A stretch of 64,000 nucleotides of DNA from Paenibacillus maysiensis (lineage in GTDB: Bacteria; Bacillota; Bacilli; Paenibacillales; Paenibacillaceae): NCBI RefSeq assembly GCF_000520815.1, contig NZ_ASRY01000319.1:17563-81562 (forward strand), read 5' to 3'. The number at the start of each line of letters is the position of its first letter. Positions within the stretch are counted from its first letter, which is position 1. The position numbers were made by a program, and so were the translations under genes. Below, in pieces: positions 16,393-25,505 of the stretch. Below the pieces are notes generated by a model, which saw only the letters and a program-made list of their open reading frames with translations, was not told where the DNA came from and searched no databases.

Positions 16393-17414
16393 GGGGCTGT
16401 CCCAAAAGTCATAAATAATGACTGAGGGCCAGCCCCTTTCTCATTTTTGTAAAACAAAAAGAAACCTTTCCTTGGTAAAATGGAGGTACCACCCACCCAA
16501 CCACATACCAAAAGGAGAGGTTTCTTTGTACATCCAATATAGCATGGACCAACTTTACTTGCCAATGAGTTTAGAGGAAGATATTCTAGAAAATCATCTT
16601 GTCCGTTTAATGAACGAAGCTGTGAATCGGATTGACGACAATATTTTCGCTTCAGTGTATCCTGGGGGATGGCCGGGATAGCTATCATCCTAAAATGCTC
16701 ACAAAAATCATCATCTACGCCTACTCCCAGCGTATTTACTCATCCCATCAAATTGCAAAATCAGTTCGCGAGCAGATCCCATTCATGTGGTTAGCTGCAC
16801 GGCAAAGACCAGATTTCCGAACCATCAATCGTTTCCGTTCTGAACGTATAAAAGATGTTTTAGAGCATATCTTTACAGGTGTTCTTCAACTTCTCGTAGA
16901 GTCAGGTCATGTGAAATTGGAGCACTACTTTGTCGACGGCACAAAAATTGAAGCGAATGCTAACAAGTACACATTCGTTTGGGGAAGGCTGTTGTGAAAT
17001 TTAAAGATCATTTACAGAAGAAAGTTCAGCCCCTTTTTGCAACGATTAAAGAAGCAGAACGGCAGGAAAATGCTGAACTTGTTAATCAGGATCTGCTTGA
17101 GTTAGGCGAATCCAGTTCCATCACGAGTGAAAACTGGAACGAGCTGTGCAGCAACTCGAAAGTACATTACAGGAGAATCATAAAGATAAACCGCTGAAAA
17201 AAGCGGTTCGTTTGGTGCGTAAAAATTTGTTGCCGCGCCTACAAAAGTACGAGCAGCAACAAGGAATTCTAGGTGACGGAAACAACTACAGTAATACCGA
17301 TCATGCCGTGACCTTCATGCGAATGAAGGAAGATCATATGCGTAATGGACAACTGAAACCAGGCTAAAATGTATAAATCGGAAAAGATGTCATAAGAAAA
17401 TAAAGTGTTAGGCT
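16393..17414 (+). mobile_element. Decayed, 3'-truncated IS1182-family insertion sequence
   Basis: The left end GGGGCTGTCCCAAAAGTC (16393-16410) is typical of IS1182-family termini. It pairs with CCAGCCCC about 25 bp further on to form a hairpin ahead of the transposase gene. No matching right end is found: homology to the transposase stops near 17380, then AAAATAAAGTGTTAGGCT follows at 17397. The element is dead. Confidence 0.75.
16526..17378 (+). pseudogene. IS1182-family transposase, frameshifted and truncated
   Basis: TTG at 16526 after AAAGGAGAGG starts YIQYSMDQLYLPMSLEEDI, the usual IS1182 N-terminus. The coding signal then jumps frame near 16670 (to PKMLTKIIIYAYSQRIYSS, RPDFRTINRFRSER and the DDE start HYFVDGTKIEANANKYTFVWG), again near 16985 and again near 17146. 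It ends with an early stop after MRNGQLKPG. About half of the normal transposase, including most of the catalytic core, is missing. Confidence 0.85.
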
Positions 17415-17535
17415 GGTTCTGTTTTATCAAGCTATGATGGCCTATTAGCGAAATGTGCTAATTATCTCTAATATATTGAATGTTTATTCGTTATATAGTA
17501 TATTTATTCAATTATATATAAGAGGGGGAGTTAAC

Positions 17536-17982
17536 ATGTCATTTATCGTAAGAAATGCTGAACCTAACGATGTGAATGGTTTGACGGAGTTAATGTATGA
17601 GTATATTGTTGGTTTTTATAAGAATCCCGCACCGGCTGCTGAAAAAATACATAATTTGATTTTTAACCTTTTCGAGAAGCAAGCAGGTATACAGTTCGTA
17701 GTAGAGCAGGAAGGGGAGCTTGTTGGCTTCGCTACATTATACTTTGCTTTCAGCACAATGAGAGCAGATAAAATCACCATCATGAACGATCTCTTTGTCA
17801 GGGAGCCATACAGAGATACAGAGGTGGAATCCCAACTGTTTTTGGAATGCCGACGTTACTCACAAGAGCATGGGTATGCGTACATGTCCTGGATCACGGG
17901 GCCTAGCAATCAGCGGGCGCAACGTTTCTTTGAAGAAAAGGGCGCCGTCCAGGCAGATTGGGTTAACTATTCCATTATCTAA
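17536..17982 (+). CDS. GNAT-family N-acetyltransferase
   Basis: A 148-residue acetyl-CoA-dependent transferase. It starts FIVRNAEPNDVNGLTELM, has the central beta strand with GELVGFATLYFAFST, then motif A in divergent form (IMNDLFVREPYRDTEVESQLFLECRRY) and the C-terminal GPSNQRAQRFFEEKGA. ATG 17536 follows AGAGGGGGAG; the longer frame from 17455 has no ribosome site. It lies just beyond the IS relic. The substrate is unknown. Confidence 0.85.
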   Translation: MSFIVRNAEPNDVNGLTELMYEYIVGFYKNPAPAAEKIHNLIFNLFEKQAGIQFVVEQEGELVGFATLYFAFSTMRADKITIMNDLFVREPYRDTEVESQLFLECRRYSQEHGYAYMSWITGPSNQRAQRFFEEKGAVQADWVNYSII

Positions 17983-18304
17983 GTCATGGGTTCTTGGTGA
18001 TTCGATGAAACAAATTAGCAGCCGATTTTCGATTGCAGTGCATACCATGCCATGATTACTTTACGCCCATCGTTATGTACAGGCAATTACATTGCCACAA
18101 GCGTCAACAGTAATCCTGTTATCATACGCAAAACCATTGCGCAGTTATGATCTATAAATCCCACAATGCGCTGTAAATCGGCTATTTGTCGATCACTTTT
18201 TGACGGTAGTTTTGTAACAGAGCATTTACTTCCGGAACGCTTGTTACGTCTTCTTTATAGGAGAGGGGGTAAAAGGAAGCCGCTCAACAAACTGGAGTAT
18301 CATC
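17983..18304. other. Gap without a supported gene
   Basis: No recognisable gene. A short minus-strand frame between about 18280 and 18190 ends in LLQNYRQKVIDK and may be the tail of a lost gene, but it has no start and no family could be named. Confidence 0.35.
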
Positions 18305-18739
18305 TCAGAACTGTCTTGCACTCACTTGAAGGTCGTACAGAGATCCATCCGAGTTGGATATGCGAACTTCATAATTTCCTGATAAACCGCTGGAAACCAG
18401 TTGTTCAAAGGTTCTTGTTTTTTGTTTACCAGCCGGAACGTCAGAAGTCCCAAAATCTTCACCATTAATAATTACATTCACATGGACTGTGGAGGTGCCA
18501 TTGTTTTTAACGTATAAATTTAGATGTTTCCCGTTTTGAGGGGATAGTGTGAAAAAGTCTTGGAAGCCCCCATGTCCTCTACTACGAGCGGAAACTATGG
18601 TTTCAACACCAGGGGAGGGAGGATTAACTCCATTTTTGGCTACTGCTTTAAGCACTGGATTTGGAGAGGCTGAAACATGAGATTCGGCAGATTGGGACAA
18701 TAGCAACATCGTTAAGGAAAGAAAAATGAATTTTTTCAT
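18305..18739 (-). CDS. Small secreted protein, paralogue of the gene at 15907
   Basis: A 144-residue protein with a signal peptide (MKKFIFLSLTMLLLSQSAES). After a Pro/Gly linker the mature domain reads DFFTLSPQNGKHLNLYVKNNG and VNVIINGEDFG, then SGNYEVRISNSDGS. HLNLYVKNNGTSTVHVNV aligns with HINMYVKNTGAKSFRVEV in the 15907 product, and both have an SG-x-Y-x-V-x-I strand near the end. Strand is opposite and the IS relic lies between them. Function unknown. Confidence 0.72.
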   Translation of the reverse strand: MKKFIFLSLTMLLLSQSAESHVSASPNPVLKAVAKNGVNPPSPGVETIVSARSRGHGGFQDFFTLSPQNGKHLNLYVKNNGTSTVHVNVIINGEDFGTSDVPAGKQKTRTFEQLVSSGLSGNYEVRISNSDGSLYDLQVSARQF

Positions 18740-18849
18740 AGTAATGACCCCTTCTTAATTGGATGGTTTACTGTTATTGCTATTGGGTTTCTATGTACAT
18801 GTTTTTGGAAGTAGCTTAGATTGTTATGTTGTTCCTATTTGGTTAGAAT

Positions 18850-19058
18850 ATAAACAGCTTGATTTTAAATTTAGGTATGAAGGGAATTTCAAAATGGCAA
18901 AAATCAAGTACTCAAATCACAAAAAGATATGTAGCTGAAGATATTGTGGGACAGCAGATAGTAGGCGTTGTTAATTTCCCTCCAAGACGCATTGCTGGCT
19001 GCAATTCTGAAGTGTTGGTTCTTGGAGGTATGTACCGAATGGAACACCCATCGGATAA
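18850..19058 (+). pseudogene. csaA: Remnant of csaA (tRNA-binding-domain export chaperone)
   Basis: The frame reads GISKWQKSSTQITKRYV then VGQQIVGVVNFPPRRIAG and EVLVLGG, the conserved C-terminal half of CsaA, an EMAP/tRNA-binding OB-fold protein. The N-terminal half is missing upstream of about 18850. After VLGG a deletion of roughly ten codons shifts the frame, and the original tail PNGTPIG with its TAA stop reappears at 19038-19058 in another frame. Confidence 0.82.
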
Positions 19059-19229
19059 TCATGGATGGTTATTTTCAATCAAACATTCAAAGATGAGGTG
19101 ATAGAATGTTAAAAGCTCCACTTTTTGAAAATGATGTACCTGTAGTCCTTCCGCGCCCTTAATGGAGTGGAAGTGATTACTTCTCTCCGCTGGGGCATCT
19201 ACCCCAACTTATATTCGGAGGGAAATAAA

Positions 19230-20105
19230 ATGAAAAATAATACGTTAGGTGCTATATATTTGGCTTTAGCCGCCAGCATTTGGGGCGGAATGTACATTGT
19301 TGTTAAGGTAGTTGTAGCTGTAATTCCACCGCTGGAATTGGTCTGGATGAGATATGTTGTAGCAATCATTGCACTTTTGGTGATTGGTTTTATTAAGCGC
19401 CAATCATGGAAAGTTCATAAACGTGATTTATTGCTGCTAGTAGTGATCGGAGTCGTAGGGAATGCAATTTCCATTGTAACGCAAGAATATGGGACAATGC
19501 TATCTTCGGCGCAAATGGGAGCTATCATTACTTCTTCCACACCAGCCTTTATGGTTATTTTCGCTAGATGTCTACTTAAGGAACGATTAACGTTAAAAAA
19601 AATCAGTTCAGTCGTTTTAGCTACAGTCGGTGTAACGTTGATCGTTGGGAATGCTCACGTAGACGAATCAAGCCAGCTTGGCGGTATAGCTCTACTTATT
19701 GCAGCTCTAACTTGGGCGCTCATGTCAGTGTTAATTAAACGCGTACCCGGACAGTATTCACCTCTTTTGGTCACGACCTATTCAATCTTGTTTGCCATCA
19801 TCGTACTGACTCCTATGGTTGTAGGACAGTTGCCCCAAATTGACTTTTCCCAGTTGGCCAGACCAAAAATCTGGGGAGGAATTTTGTATTTGGGGATTAT
19901 TTCAACCGCTTGTGCGTTCATTCTCTGGAATCGTGGTTTACAATTAATGAATGCTTCAAGCGGGGGGTTATTTTTCTTTTTTCAACCCTTGGTGGGAACC
20001 TTCTTAGGATGGATTCTACTGGGAGAACAAGTAGGTGGTACATTTTGGATCGGCGCGCTTTTCATTTTGATAGGTGTTTTATTGGTGATTAAAGAAAAAA
20101 AATAA
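19230..20105 (+). CDS. EamA/DMT-family transporter
   Basis: About 291 residues and ten hydrophobic helices in two EamA repeats: LGAIYLALAASIWGGMYIVVK starts the first and GGIALLIAALTWALMSVLIKR the second. The family exports metabolites such as amino acids or takes up small compounds; the cargo is not visible. ATG 19230 follows CGGAGGG; the longer frame from 19167 overlaps the csaA relic. It ends in a strong terminator. Confidence 0.85.
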   Translation: MKNNTLGAIYLALAASIWGGMYIVVKVVVAVIPPLELVWMRYVVAIIALLVIGFIKRQSWKVHKRDLLLLVVIGVVGNAISIVTQEYGTMLSSAQMGAIITSSTPAFMVIFARCLLKERLTLKKISSVVLATVGVTLIVGNAHVDESSQLGGIALLIAALTWALMSVLIKRVPGQYSPLLVTTYSILFAIIVLTPMVVGQLPQIDFSQLARPKIWGGILYLGIISTACAFILWNRGLQLMNASSGGLFFFFQPLVGTFLGWILLGEQVGGTFWIGALFILIGVLLVIKEKK

Positions 20106-20126
20106 AAGAGGATTGCTTGATACGAC

Positions 20127-20154
20127 AAAAAAAACGGCTTCGGCCGTTTTTTTT
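20127..20154 (+). terminator. Terminator of the EamA gene, TTCG tetraloop
   Basis: AAAACGGC / GCCGTTTT stem closed by the very stable TTCG loop, flanked by A and T runs. The A/T symmetry means it can also end transcription of the convergent SDR gene. Confidence 0.9.
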
Positions 20155-20181
20155 ATTTCAGCCAATTATGGAAACTTTAAG

Positions 20182-20922
20182 TTACAGCGTTTGTCCGCTG
20201 TCCACCGTAATAATCTGGCCTGTCATGGCTTCCTGTTCCAAGGCAGAGCAAATCATGCTGGCGATATCTTCGGGCGTGGAAATGTGCTGTAGCAGCAAAT
20301 GAGGAAACAATTGTGTCATTTGATCCTCCCTCCCTGCCCACCATCTTGTCGCTACCGCTCCCGGCACGATGCAATTGACGCGGATATCTGGTGCTAAGGC
20401 TCGTGCTAACGATTTCGTCAGCCCGTGAACAGCCGCTTTAGATACGGCATAAGGGAGTGAGGAACCTAGTCCCGTCTGTCCCGCTATACTTCCAAGATTA
20501 ACGATGGCTCCTTGTTTACTACTCTTCATAAAAGGAGCTACGGCTCTGGCGCAGTAAAACATGCCTTTTACATTTACATTAAAAAGATCATCCCATACCT
20601 CTTCCGTGGCCGCCTCCAGATCATCCATAGGAATGTGATGTGTAATGCTGGCATTATTCACGAGTACATCAACCGTGTCGAATTGCTGAACAATCTGGTC
20701 CACCATATCTCGTACCTCTTTGTCTTGGGAAACGTCCGCCTGTAACGCGATAGCACGTCCACCCTTTTCAAGTATCATTCGCACGGTTTCCTCTGCATCG
20801 TTTTTAGAGCGCGAATAGTTGACGACCACCGTAGCCTTTCGATCTGCCAGCGCCATGCATACAGCTCTCCCAATTCCTGTACCCCCACCTGTAACCAATG
20901 CTACTTTTTGATGTAAATCCAT
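20182..20922 (-). CDS. SDR-family oxidoreductase (3-oxoacyl-ACP reductase-like)
   Basis: Classical SDR of 246 residues: TGGGTGIGRAV cofactor loop, NNAS in place of NNAG at about 90, Ser in NLGSIAG, YAVSK as the YxxxK catalytic pair, and PGAVATRW. It reduces or oxidises an unknown alcohol/carbonyl with NAD(P). AAGGAG lies 9 nt before ATG 20922. It is divergent from a LysR regulator with about 150 bp between them, the standard layout of a LysR-controlled gene. Confidence 0.88.
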   Translation of the reverse strand: MDLHQKVALVTGGGTGIGRAVCMALADRKATVVVNYSRSKNDAEETVRMILEKGGRAIALQADVSQDKEVRDMVDQIVQQFDTVDVLVNNASITHHIPMDDLEAATEEVWDDLFNVNVKGMFYCARAVAPFMKSSKQGAIVNLGSIAGQTGLGSSLPYAVSKAAVHGLTKSLARALAPDIRVNCIVPGAVATRWWAGREDQMTQLFPHLLLQHISTPEDIASMICSALEQEAMTGQIITVDSGQTL

Positions 20923-21030
20923 ATACAATCGCTCCTTATCCGCTCATTTGATTTTGCTCCTGAAAAAATAAATACCATCTGATATATATTATTGTAGGGG
21001 ATGTAGTTGGTTCTGTATAATTGAATTAAA

Positions 21031-21045
21031 TGAACGGATCGTTCA
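21031..21045. promoter_or_regulatory. Inverted repeat in the SDR/lysR divergent region, LysR-site candidate
   Basis: TGAACG-GAT-CGTTCA is a perfect 6-bp-arm palindrome 32 bp before the lysR start. LysR-type regulators bind interrupted dyads of about this size and usually autoregulate from such a position. Confidence 0.5.
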
Positions 21046-21076
21046 ATAAAAATGAATTCAGATCAGGAGTATGAGG

Positions 21077-21982
21077 ATGGATATTAAAACACTCAAAACA
21101 TTTCAAATGATCGTGAACTACGGCAGCTTTGTTCGTGCGGCGGAAGAGATGAATTATGCGCAATCTACAGTTACGATGCAAATGCAAAGGCTGGAGTCGG
21201 ATATGGGAGTTCAACTGATTGAACGAGGCAAGAAAATAAAGTTAACTGAGGCGGGCAGGGTGTTTTATGAGCAAAGTCTGCACATTGTAAAGGATATGGA
21301 GCAATTGCAGAAGAACATGGAGGATCTGCAATGGGGCACCGTAGGCCATATTCGTTTAGGAGTGACCGAGCCGACCGCCAGCTACCGATTACCGGCGATT
21401 CTAAAGCGATTCTTATCCGATTATCCGAACATTCAGATCTCCATCGAGTTTGGAAATACCCCCACCTTGAGCGAGTGGATTCTCAAAGGGGATATTGATT
21501 TAGCGCTGTGTTCCGCACCAGATTTGGGCACTGAGCTATATTTTGAACCTTTATGTAAGGAGAATTTTGTGGTTTTGATGCCTGAACATCATCCGCTTGC
21601 CGAAAAAACAAGCATTGGGCCAGAGGATTTACAGGGACATCGGTTGCTTATTACGTCAGCCACCTGCCCCTATCGTCGCAAACTAGAAATGGTCATGAAG
21701 GAATATGGAATAACCACGTTAGATACCATGGAAATTGGCAGCATGACGGCTTTGAAATTCTATGTGGAAAGCGGGTTGGGTATTGCCCTTGTGCCCCAAA
21801 TTCTAGTGAATCCCGTTCCGGCAGGAACAACGACGAGGGAATTAAGTGGCAGCCTGATAGATATGACTTTCGGCATTCTCTGTAAAACAACAGAGTATCC
21901 ACTTAAGCTAGCAGGTTCAAAGCTTTATTCTGTGTTGAAGCAAGAGCTTAAGGGGGAAGCCTTTCAAAATAATCTGGACTGA
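21077..21982 (+). CDS. LysR-family transcriptional regulator
   Basis: About 301 residues: N-terminal winged helix (MDIKTLKTFQMIVNYGSFVRAAEEMNYAQSTVTMQMQRLE), linker helix, then a two-lobed periplasmic-binding-like effector domain (HIRLGVTEPTAS, LVPQILV). ATG 21077 has AGGAG 8 nt upstream; ATG 21071 would be too close. Divergent to the SDR gene, its likely target. The inducer is unknown. Confidence 0.92.
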   Translation: MDIKTLKTFQMIVNYGSFVRAAEEMNYAQSTVTMQMQRLESDMGVQLIERGKKIKLTEAGRVFYEQSLHIVKDMEQLQKNMEDLQWGTVGHIRLGVTEPTASYRLPAILKRFLSDYPNIQISIEFGNTPTLSEWILKGDIDLALCSAPDLGTELYFEPLCKENFVVLMPEHHPLAEKTSIGPEDLQGHRLLITSATCPYRRKLEMVMKEYGITTLDTMEIGSMTALKFYVESGLGIALVPQILVNPVPAGTTTRELSGSLIDMTFGILCKTTEYPLKLAGSKLYSVLKQELKGEAFQNNLD

Positions 21983-21988
21983 TGTTAA

Positions 21989-22178
21989 CTACATGAGTCC
22001 CTCTTCCTTCATACTAATGAACGTTTTGTCTCCTAATATGACATGATCCAGCAATTCGATACCGAGTAAAAGCCCTGCGTCTCGTAATCGGAGGGTTGTG
22101 CTTACATCTTCCGAGCTAGGAGCAGGTGTACCTGAAGGATGATTATGACAGGCAACGATAGATGGAAGGTAATATACT
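21989..22178 (-). pseudogene. radC: 3' remnant of radC (JAB/MPN domain)
   Basis: The minus strand encodes [21 protein letters not shown] then [34 protein letters not shown] and a stop at 21989. This is the C-terminal JAMM-like half of RadC with the HNHPSG metal motif. Upstream of about 22178 the reading frame and similarity are lost, so the N-terminal HhH region and half of the JAB domain are absent. It is not listed by long-frame criteria because only about 62 codons remain. Confidence 0.85.
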
Positions 22179-22407
22179 CTGTTTCAAGTCGGAATTTCAT
22201 ACTGAAATTTTAGAGGATACATTTCGCCCGCCCCCTTGTGTTCATAATTAAAATTTGGGACAATGAAAGAAGTGTTTAAATAGCGAAGACTGCTTAAACA
22301 TGCTATGATGCAATGATGGCTGAGACGAATGGTGAGTGCTTTGTTTTAAATAAAAGGATTGTATATAGAGGAAGACGAATTTTAACGTTTTGAAAAGAGG
22401 ACCGAAC

Positions 22408-23505
22408 ATGAAAAAAGAATCCATTTATGGATTAACACTAGATCAGTTGACAGCATGGCTCATCGAGCATGGACATAAGAAATCCCGGGCGTTGCAGGTA
22501 TGGGACGCACTTTACCGGAAACGGATCACCGATTTTGCTGCGATGACGGAGGTTCATGAAAATTGTACCCGCCTGTTGGCAGAACATTTTCCGATTGAAA
22601 CATTGGAAGAGCATGTGAAGCAGCAGTCGGCGGATGGGACGGTCAAATTCTTGTTCCGTCTTCAGGATGGTAATTTGATTGAAACAGTATTGATGCGGCA
22701 CAAGTTTGGGCTATCGGTATGTGTGACAACGCAGGTGGGCTGTAACATCGGATGCAGCTTTTGCGCGAGCGGGCTGTTGAAGAAGAGCCGTGACCTGTCC
22801 AGCGGTGAAATCGTCGAGCAGATTATGAAGGTGCAGTTGTATCTGGATCAGGAACGTCCGGGAGACCGGGTCAGTCACGTCGTTGTGATGGGGATTGGTG
22901 AGCCGTTTGACAACTTCGTGAACCTGTCCGACTTTATCCGGGTCATTAAGGATCATAAAGGGCTGGCGATTGGCCCGCGTCATATTACGGTTTCTACGAG
23001 CGGACTTGCCGATAAAATTATTGAATTTGCCGATTCCGATCTGCATGTCAATCTGGCGATTTCCCTTCATGCGCCGAATAATGAGACTCGTACCCGCATT
23101 ATGAAGATTAATCGGGCGATTCCGATTGAGAAGCTGATGCAGGCGATTGATTATTATTTGGACAAAACAAATCGTCGGATTACGCTGGAGTATATTTTGT
23201 TAAAGGATGTTAACGATACCAAGGAGCATGCGCTGGAGTTGGCTGAGTTGGTAGGCCACCGCCGCAATTTGGCAAATGTAAACCTGATTCCATACAATCC
23301 GGTGGATGAGCATAGCCAATACCAACGGAGTGAGTCGGAGTCGATTACTGGCTTCTATGATGTTCTGAAAAAACAAGGCATTAGCTGTAGTGTTCGGCTG
23401 GAGCATGGAGTCGACATTGACGCGGCTTGCGGACAGTTGCGCAGCAAGCAAATCCGCAAGGATGCAAAAGATAGTCGCAATCCGGAACGCGAAGCGATTA
23501 GTTAA
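22408..23505 (+). CDS. rlmN: 23S rRNA/tRNA adenine-C2 methyltransferase, radical SAM
   Basis: A 365-residue radical-SAM enzyme that methylates A2503 of 23S rRNA and A37 of some tRNAs. The iron-sulfur motif is C112-x3-C116-x2-C119 in [21 protein letters not shown] and the C-terminal methyl-carrying cysteine in DIDAACGQL are present. The C-x3-C-x2-C spacing and GEPFDN segment agree with RlmN of Bacillus rather than Cfr. ATG 22408 is preceded by AGAGG. It has its own terminator. Confidence 0.93.
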   Translation: MKKESIYGLTLDQLTAWLIEHGHKKSRALQVWDALYRKRITDFAAMTEVHENCTRLLAEHFPIETLEEHVKQQSADGTVKFLFRLQDGNLIETVLMRHKFGLSVCVTTQVGCNIGCSFCASGLLKKSRDLSSGEIVEQIMKVQLYLDQERPGDRVSHVVVMGIGEPFDNFVNLSDFIRVIKDHKGLAIGPRHITVSTSGLADKIIEFADSDLHVNLAISLHAPNNETRTRIMKINRAIPIEKLMQAIDYYLDKTNRRITLEYILLKDVNDTKEHALELAELVGHRRNLANVNLIPYNPVDEHSQYQRSESESITGFYDVLKKQGISCSVRLEHGVDIDAACGQLRSKQIRKDAKDSRNPEREAIS

Positions 23506-23510
23506 TACAG

Positions 23511-23542
23511 AAGCGTACTCTTCAACAGGAGTACGCTTTTTT
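23511..23542 (+). terminator. Terminator of rlmN
   Basis: Perfect 10-bp stem AAGCGTACTC / GAGTACGCTT, 8-nt loop, T tail. Confidence 0.9.
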
Positions 23543-23638
23543 ATGCCTGGATTATTGAGGAAGGTTCTATAAATGTGAAAATAGTCACGTAATCATTGCT
23601 GTTTTTACGTTATAGTGAGTGGTTAGTGGAGGGGTTAT

Positions 23639-24340
23639 ATGACTAACATAATTTCGAATGTGGCGCTCGTTCCGGGCATCTATGTGATGAAAATAGAGGG
23701 AACCTTTAAAGGGGAAATGGGCCAGTTCTACATGCTGCGCAGCGGGATGAGTTACCCACTGCTACCTAGACCCATTAGCATTTATGATATCGGAGAAGAG
23801 AGCATTTCCTTTTTATACCGGGTTGTTGGAGAGGGGACAAGCCTGTTTTCCCAGCTACAGCCGGGGCAGGAGATTCAGTTGGAAGGGCCTTTCGGCAATG
23901 GTTTTCCGCAGGTAGAGGGAAGCTTGGCTTTAATTGGCGGTGGAATGGGCACGGCTCCATTGCTGCTGGCTGCGAAGCATTACCCCCATGCGCACGTTTA
24001 TCTGGGGTTTGCGCAGCAAGCCTTCGGGGTTGAGGCATTCGAAGCTGTGACGGCATCTGTGCAGGTCAAGGTAGGGGGAAGCATCGTCGAGCAGGTCGAT
24101 CCGGCTCTCTATGCGAATATGTTTTCCTGCGGGCCGACTCCAATGTTACAAGCGCTCGCGATGAAAACAGCTGGCACGTCGTCCCAGTTATATATATCAA
24201 CAGAAAGACACATGGCCTGTGGTATTGGCGCGTGTTTGGGCTGTACCATGCATACCCATGGAGGTAATAAGAGGGTTTGTAAGGAAGGGCCTGTATTCCC
24301 GGTAGAGGAGGTGGATTTTGATGATCTCCATGGCGTGTAA
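23639..24340 (+). CDS. pyrK: Dihydroorotate dehydrogenase B, electron-transfer subunit
   Basis: A 233-residue FAD and [2Fe-2S] protein that passes electrons from the PyrD FMN to NAD+ in pyrimidine synthesis. FAD-binding residues occur in LPRPISIYD, the nucleotide domain in [15 protein letters not shown], and the iron-sulfur cysteines in [16 protein letters not shown] with a fourth in RVCKEGPVF. It overlaps pyrD by 20 nt, with the pyrD ribosome site inside its 3' end. The other pyr operon genes are not adjacent. Confidence 0.93.
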   Translation: MTNIISNVALVPGIYVMKIEGTFKGEMGQFYMLRSGMSYPLLPRPISIYDIGEESISFLYRVVGEGTSLFSQLQPGQEIQLEGPFGNGFPQVEGSLALIGGGMGTAPLLLAAKHYPHAHVYLGFAQQAFGVEAFEAVTASVQVKVGGSIVEQVDPALYANMFSCGPTPMLQALAMKTAGTSSQLYISTERHMACGIGACLGCTMHTHGGNKRVCKEGPVFPVEEVDFDDLHGV

Positions 24341-25253
24341 TATTGCAGGCGTACCGTTCAAGAATCCGGTCATCATGGCATCCGGTACATTTGGGTTCGG
24401 GCGTGAGTATGCGGAATTTTACTCTCCTGAACTGTTGGGGGGCATCGTCGGCAAGGGTTTAACCCTTCATCCGAAGGCTGGCAATACCGGATCACGAATA
24501 CATGAAACAGCATCCGGTATGCTCAATAGTGTGGGACTGGAAAATCCGGGTGTTGCGGCCTTTTTGAAGGATGAGCTGGATGACATGACACGCTGGAATA
24601 CGGCTGTAATTGCTAATGTGGGTGGCTCCAATCTGGAGGAGTACGTTCAGGCCGTAGCCATGATTACGGAAAATGCGCAAAAACGACGCACGATGAATCG
24701 CAGAGGCGTCGATATGCTGGAACTGAACATTTCCTGTCCCAACGTCAAGCAGGGCGGAATGCAATTCGGCATCCAGACGGAGGTGGCGCGGGACGTCGTG
24801 CGGCAGGTGCGCAACGTAACGGCGCTTCCGCTGGTCGTCAAGCTGTCTCCAAATGCAGAGAACATCACGCAGATGGCGGTGATGTGCGAGGAAGAAGGCG
24901 CGGACGGTGTTTCACTGATCAATACATTTTCTGCGATGAAAATTGATATACGTCGGCGACGCAGTGTCTTCGCAAATACGTATGCAGGTCTTTCCGGCCC
25001 GGCGATCAAGCCGATTGCCTTGCGCATGGTTCATCAGGTGGCGCAGGCGGTATCCATTCCGGTGATCGGAATGGGCGGCATTAGCTCGGTGGAGGATATT
25101 ATCGAATTTACGATGGCAGGAGCGGCTGCGATTCAGGTGGGGACGTACAATTTTGTCCACTTGCACGCAGGAGCTGAGCTGGTCTACGGTCTTGAACAAT
25201 GGATGCAGCGGGAAAAGGTGCAGTCATTGGATGAGATACGGGGAATTTTGTGA
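24321..25253 (+). CDS. pyrD: Dihydroorotate dehydrogenase B, catalytic subunit
   Basis: FMN-dependent barrel enzyme, about 310 residues, oxidising dihydroorotate to orotate with PyrK. The catalytic cysteine lies in [13 protein letters not shown], as in NAD-dependent class 1B enzymes; substrate and FMN motifs [15 protein letters not shown] and GMGGISS are intact. ATG 24321 is 7 nt after AGGAGGTG, so initiation is coupled to pyrK. Confidence 0.94.
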   Translation: MISMACNIAGVPFKNPVIMASGTFGFGREYAEFYSPELLGGIVGKGLTLHPKAGNTGSRIHETASGMLNSVGLENPGVAAFLKDELDDMTRWNTAVIANVGGSNLEEYVQAVAMITENAQKRRTMNRRGVDMLELNISCPNVKQGGMQFGIQTEVARDVVRQVRNVTALPLVVKLSPNAENITQMAVMCEEEGADGVSLINTFSAMKIDIRRRRSVFANTYAGLSGPAIKPIALRMVHQVAQAVSIPVIGMGGISSVEDIIEFTMAGAAAIQVGTYNFVHLHAGAELVYGLEQWMQREKVQSLDEIRGIL

Positions 25254-25286
25254 ATTTGGAACCTTTTTGCATACACTAATTCATAT

Positions 25287-25321
25287 AAAACCGACTTGTC
25301 TTTTAAAGACAAGCCGGTTTT
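25287..25321 (+). terminator. Terminator of pyrKD
   Basis: A 14-bp stem AAAACCGACTTGTC / GACAAGCCGGTTTT with one mismatch, 7-nt loop, then T-rich sequence. Confidence 0.88.
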
Positions 25322-25505
25322 ATTTATTTTACTGAAATAGCCAAGCTTCAACTATTTCAGATGGAGGCTGCGTTTGTTGTCGTGGGGTTTTTTTAGAGCT
25401 TGCAGATGAAGGAGGAATTTGTCAAACAGTGTCGAATAACAAGGGATTAGAGGAGCAGAAGACATGCTTTCTTCCCAATGGAGAGCTTGAGAAAGAAGCT
25501 AGGTG

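Noticed and set aside
18190..18280. Minus-strand tail reading SVPEVNALLQNYRQKVIDK
   Set aside because: Looks protein-like but is under 35 codons and has no start; not enough to name a relic.
22408..23505. Possibility that the radical-SAM gene is a cfr-type resistance methyltransferase
   Set aside because: GEPFDNF, the HITVSTSG block and the [12 protein letters not shown] ending follow Bacillus RlmN rather than Cfr.
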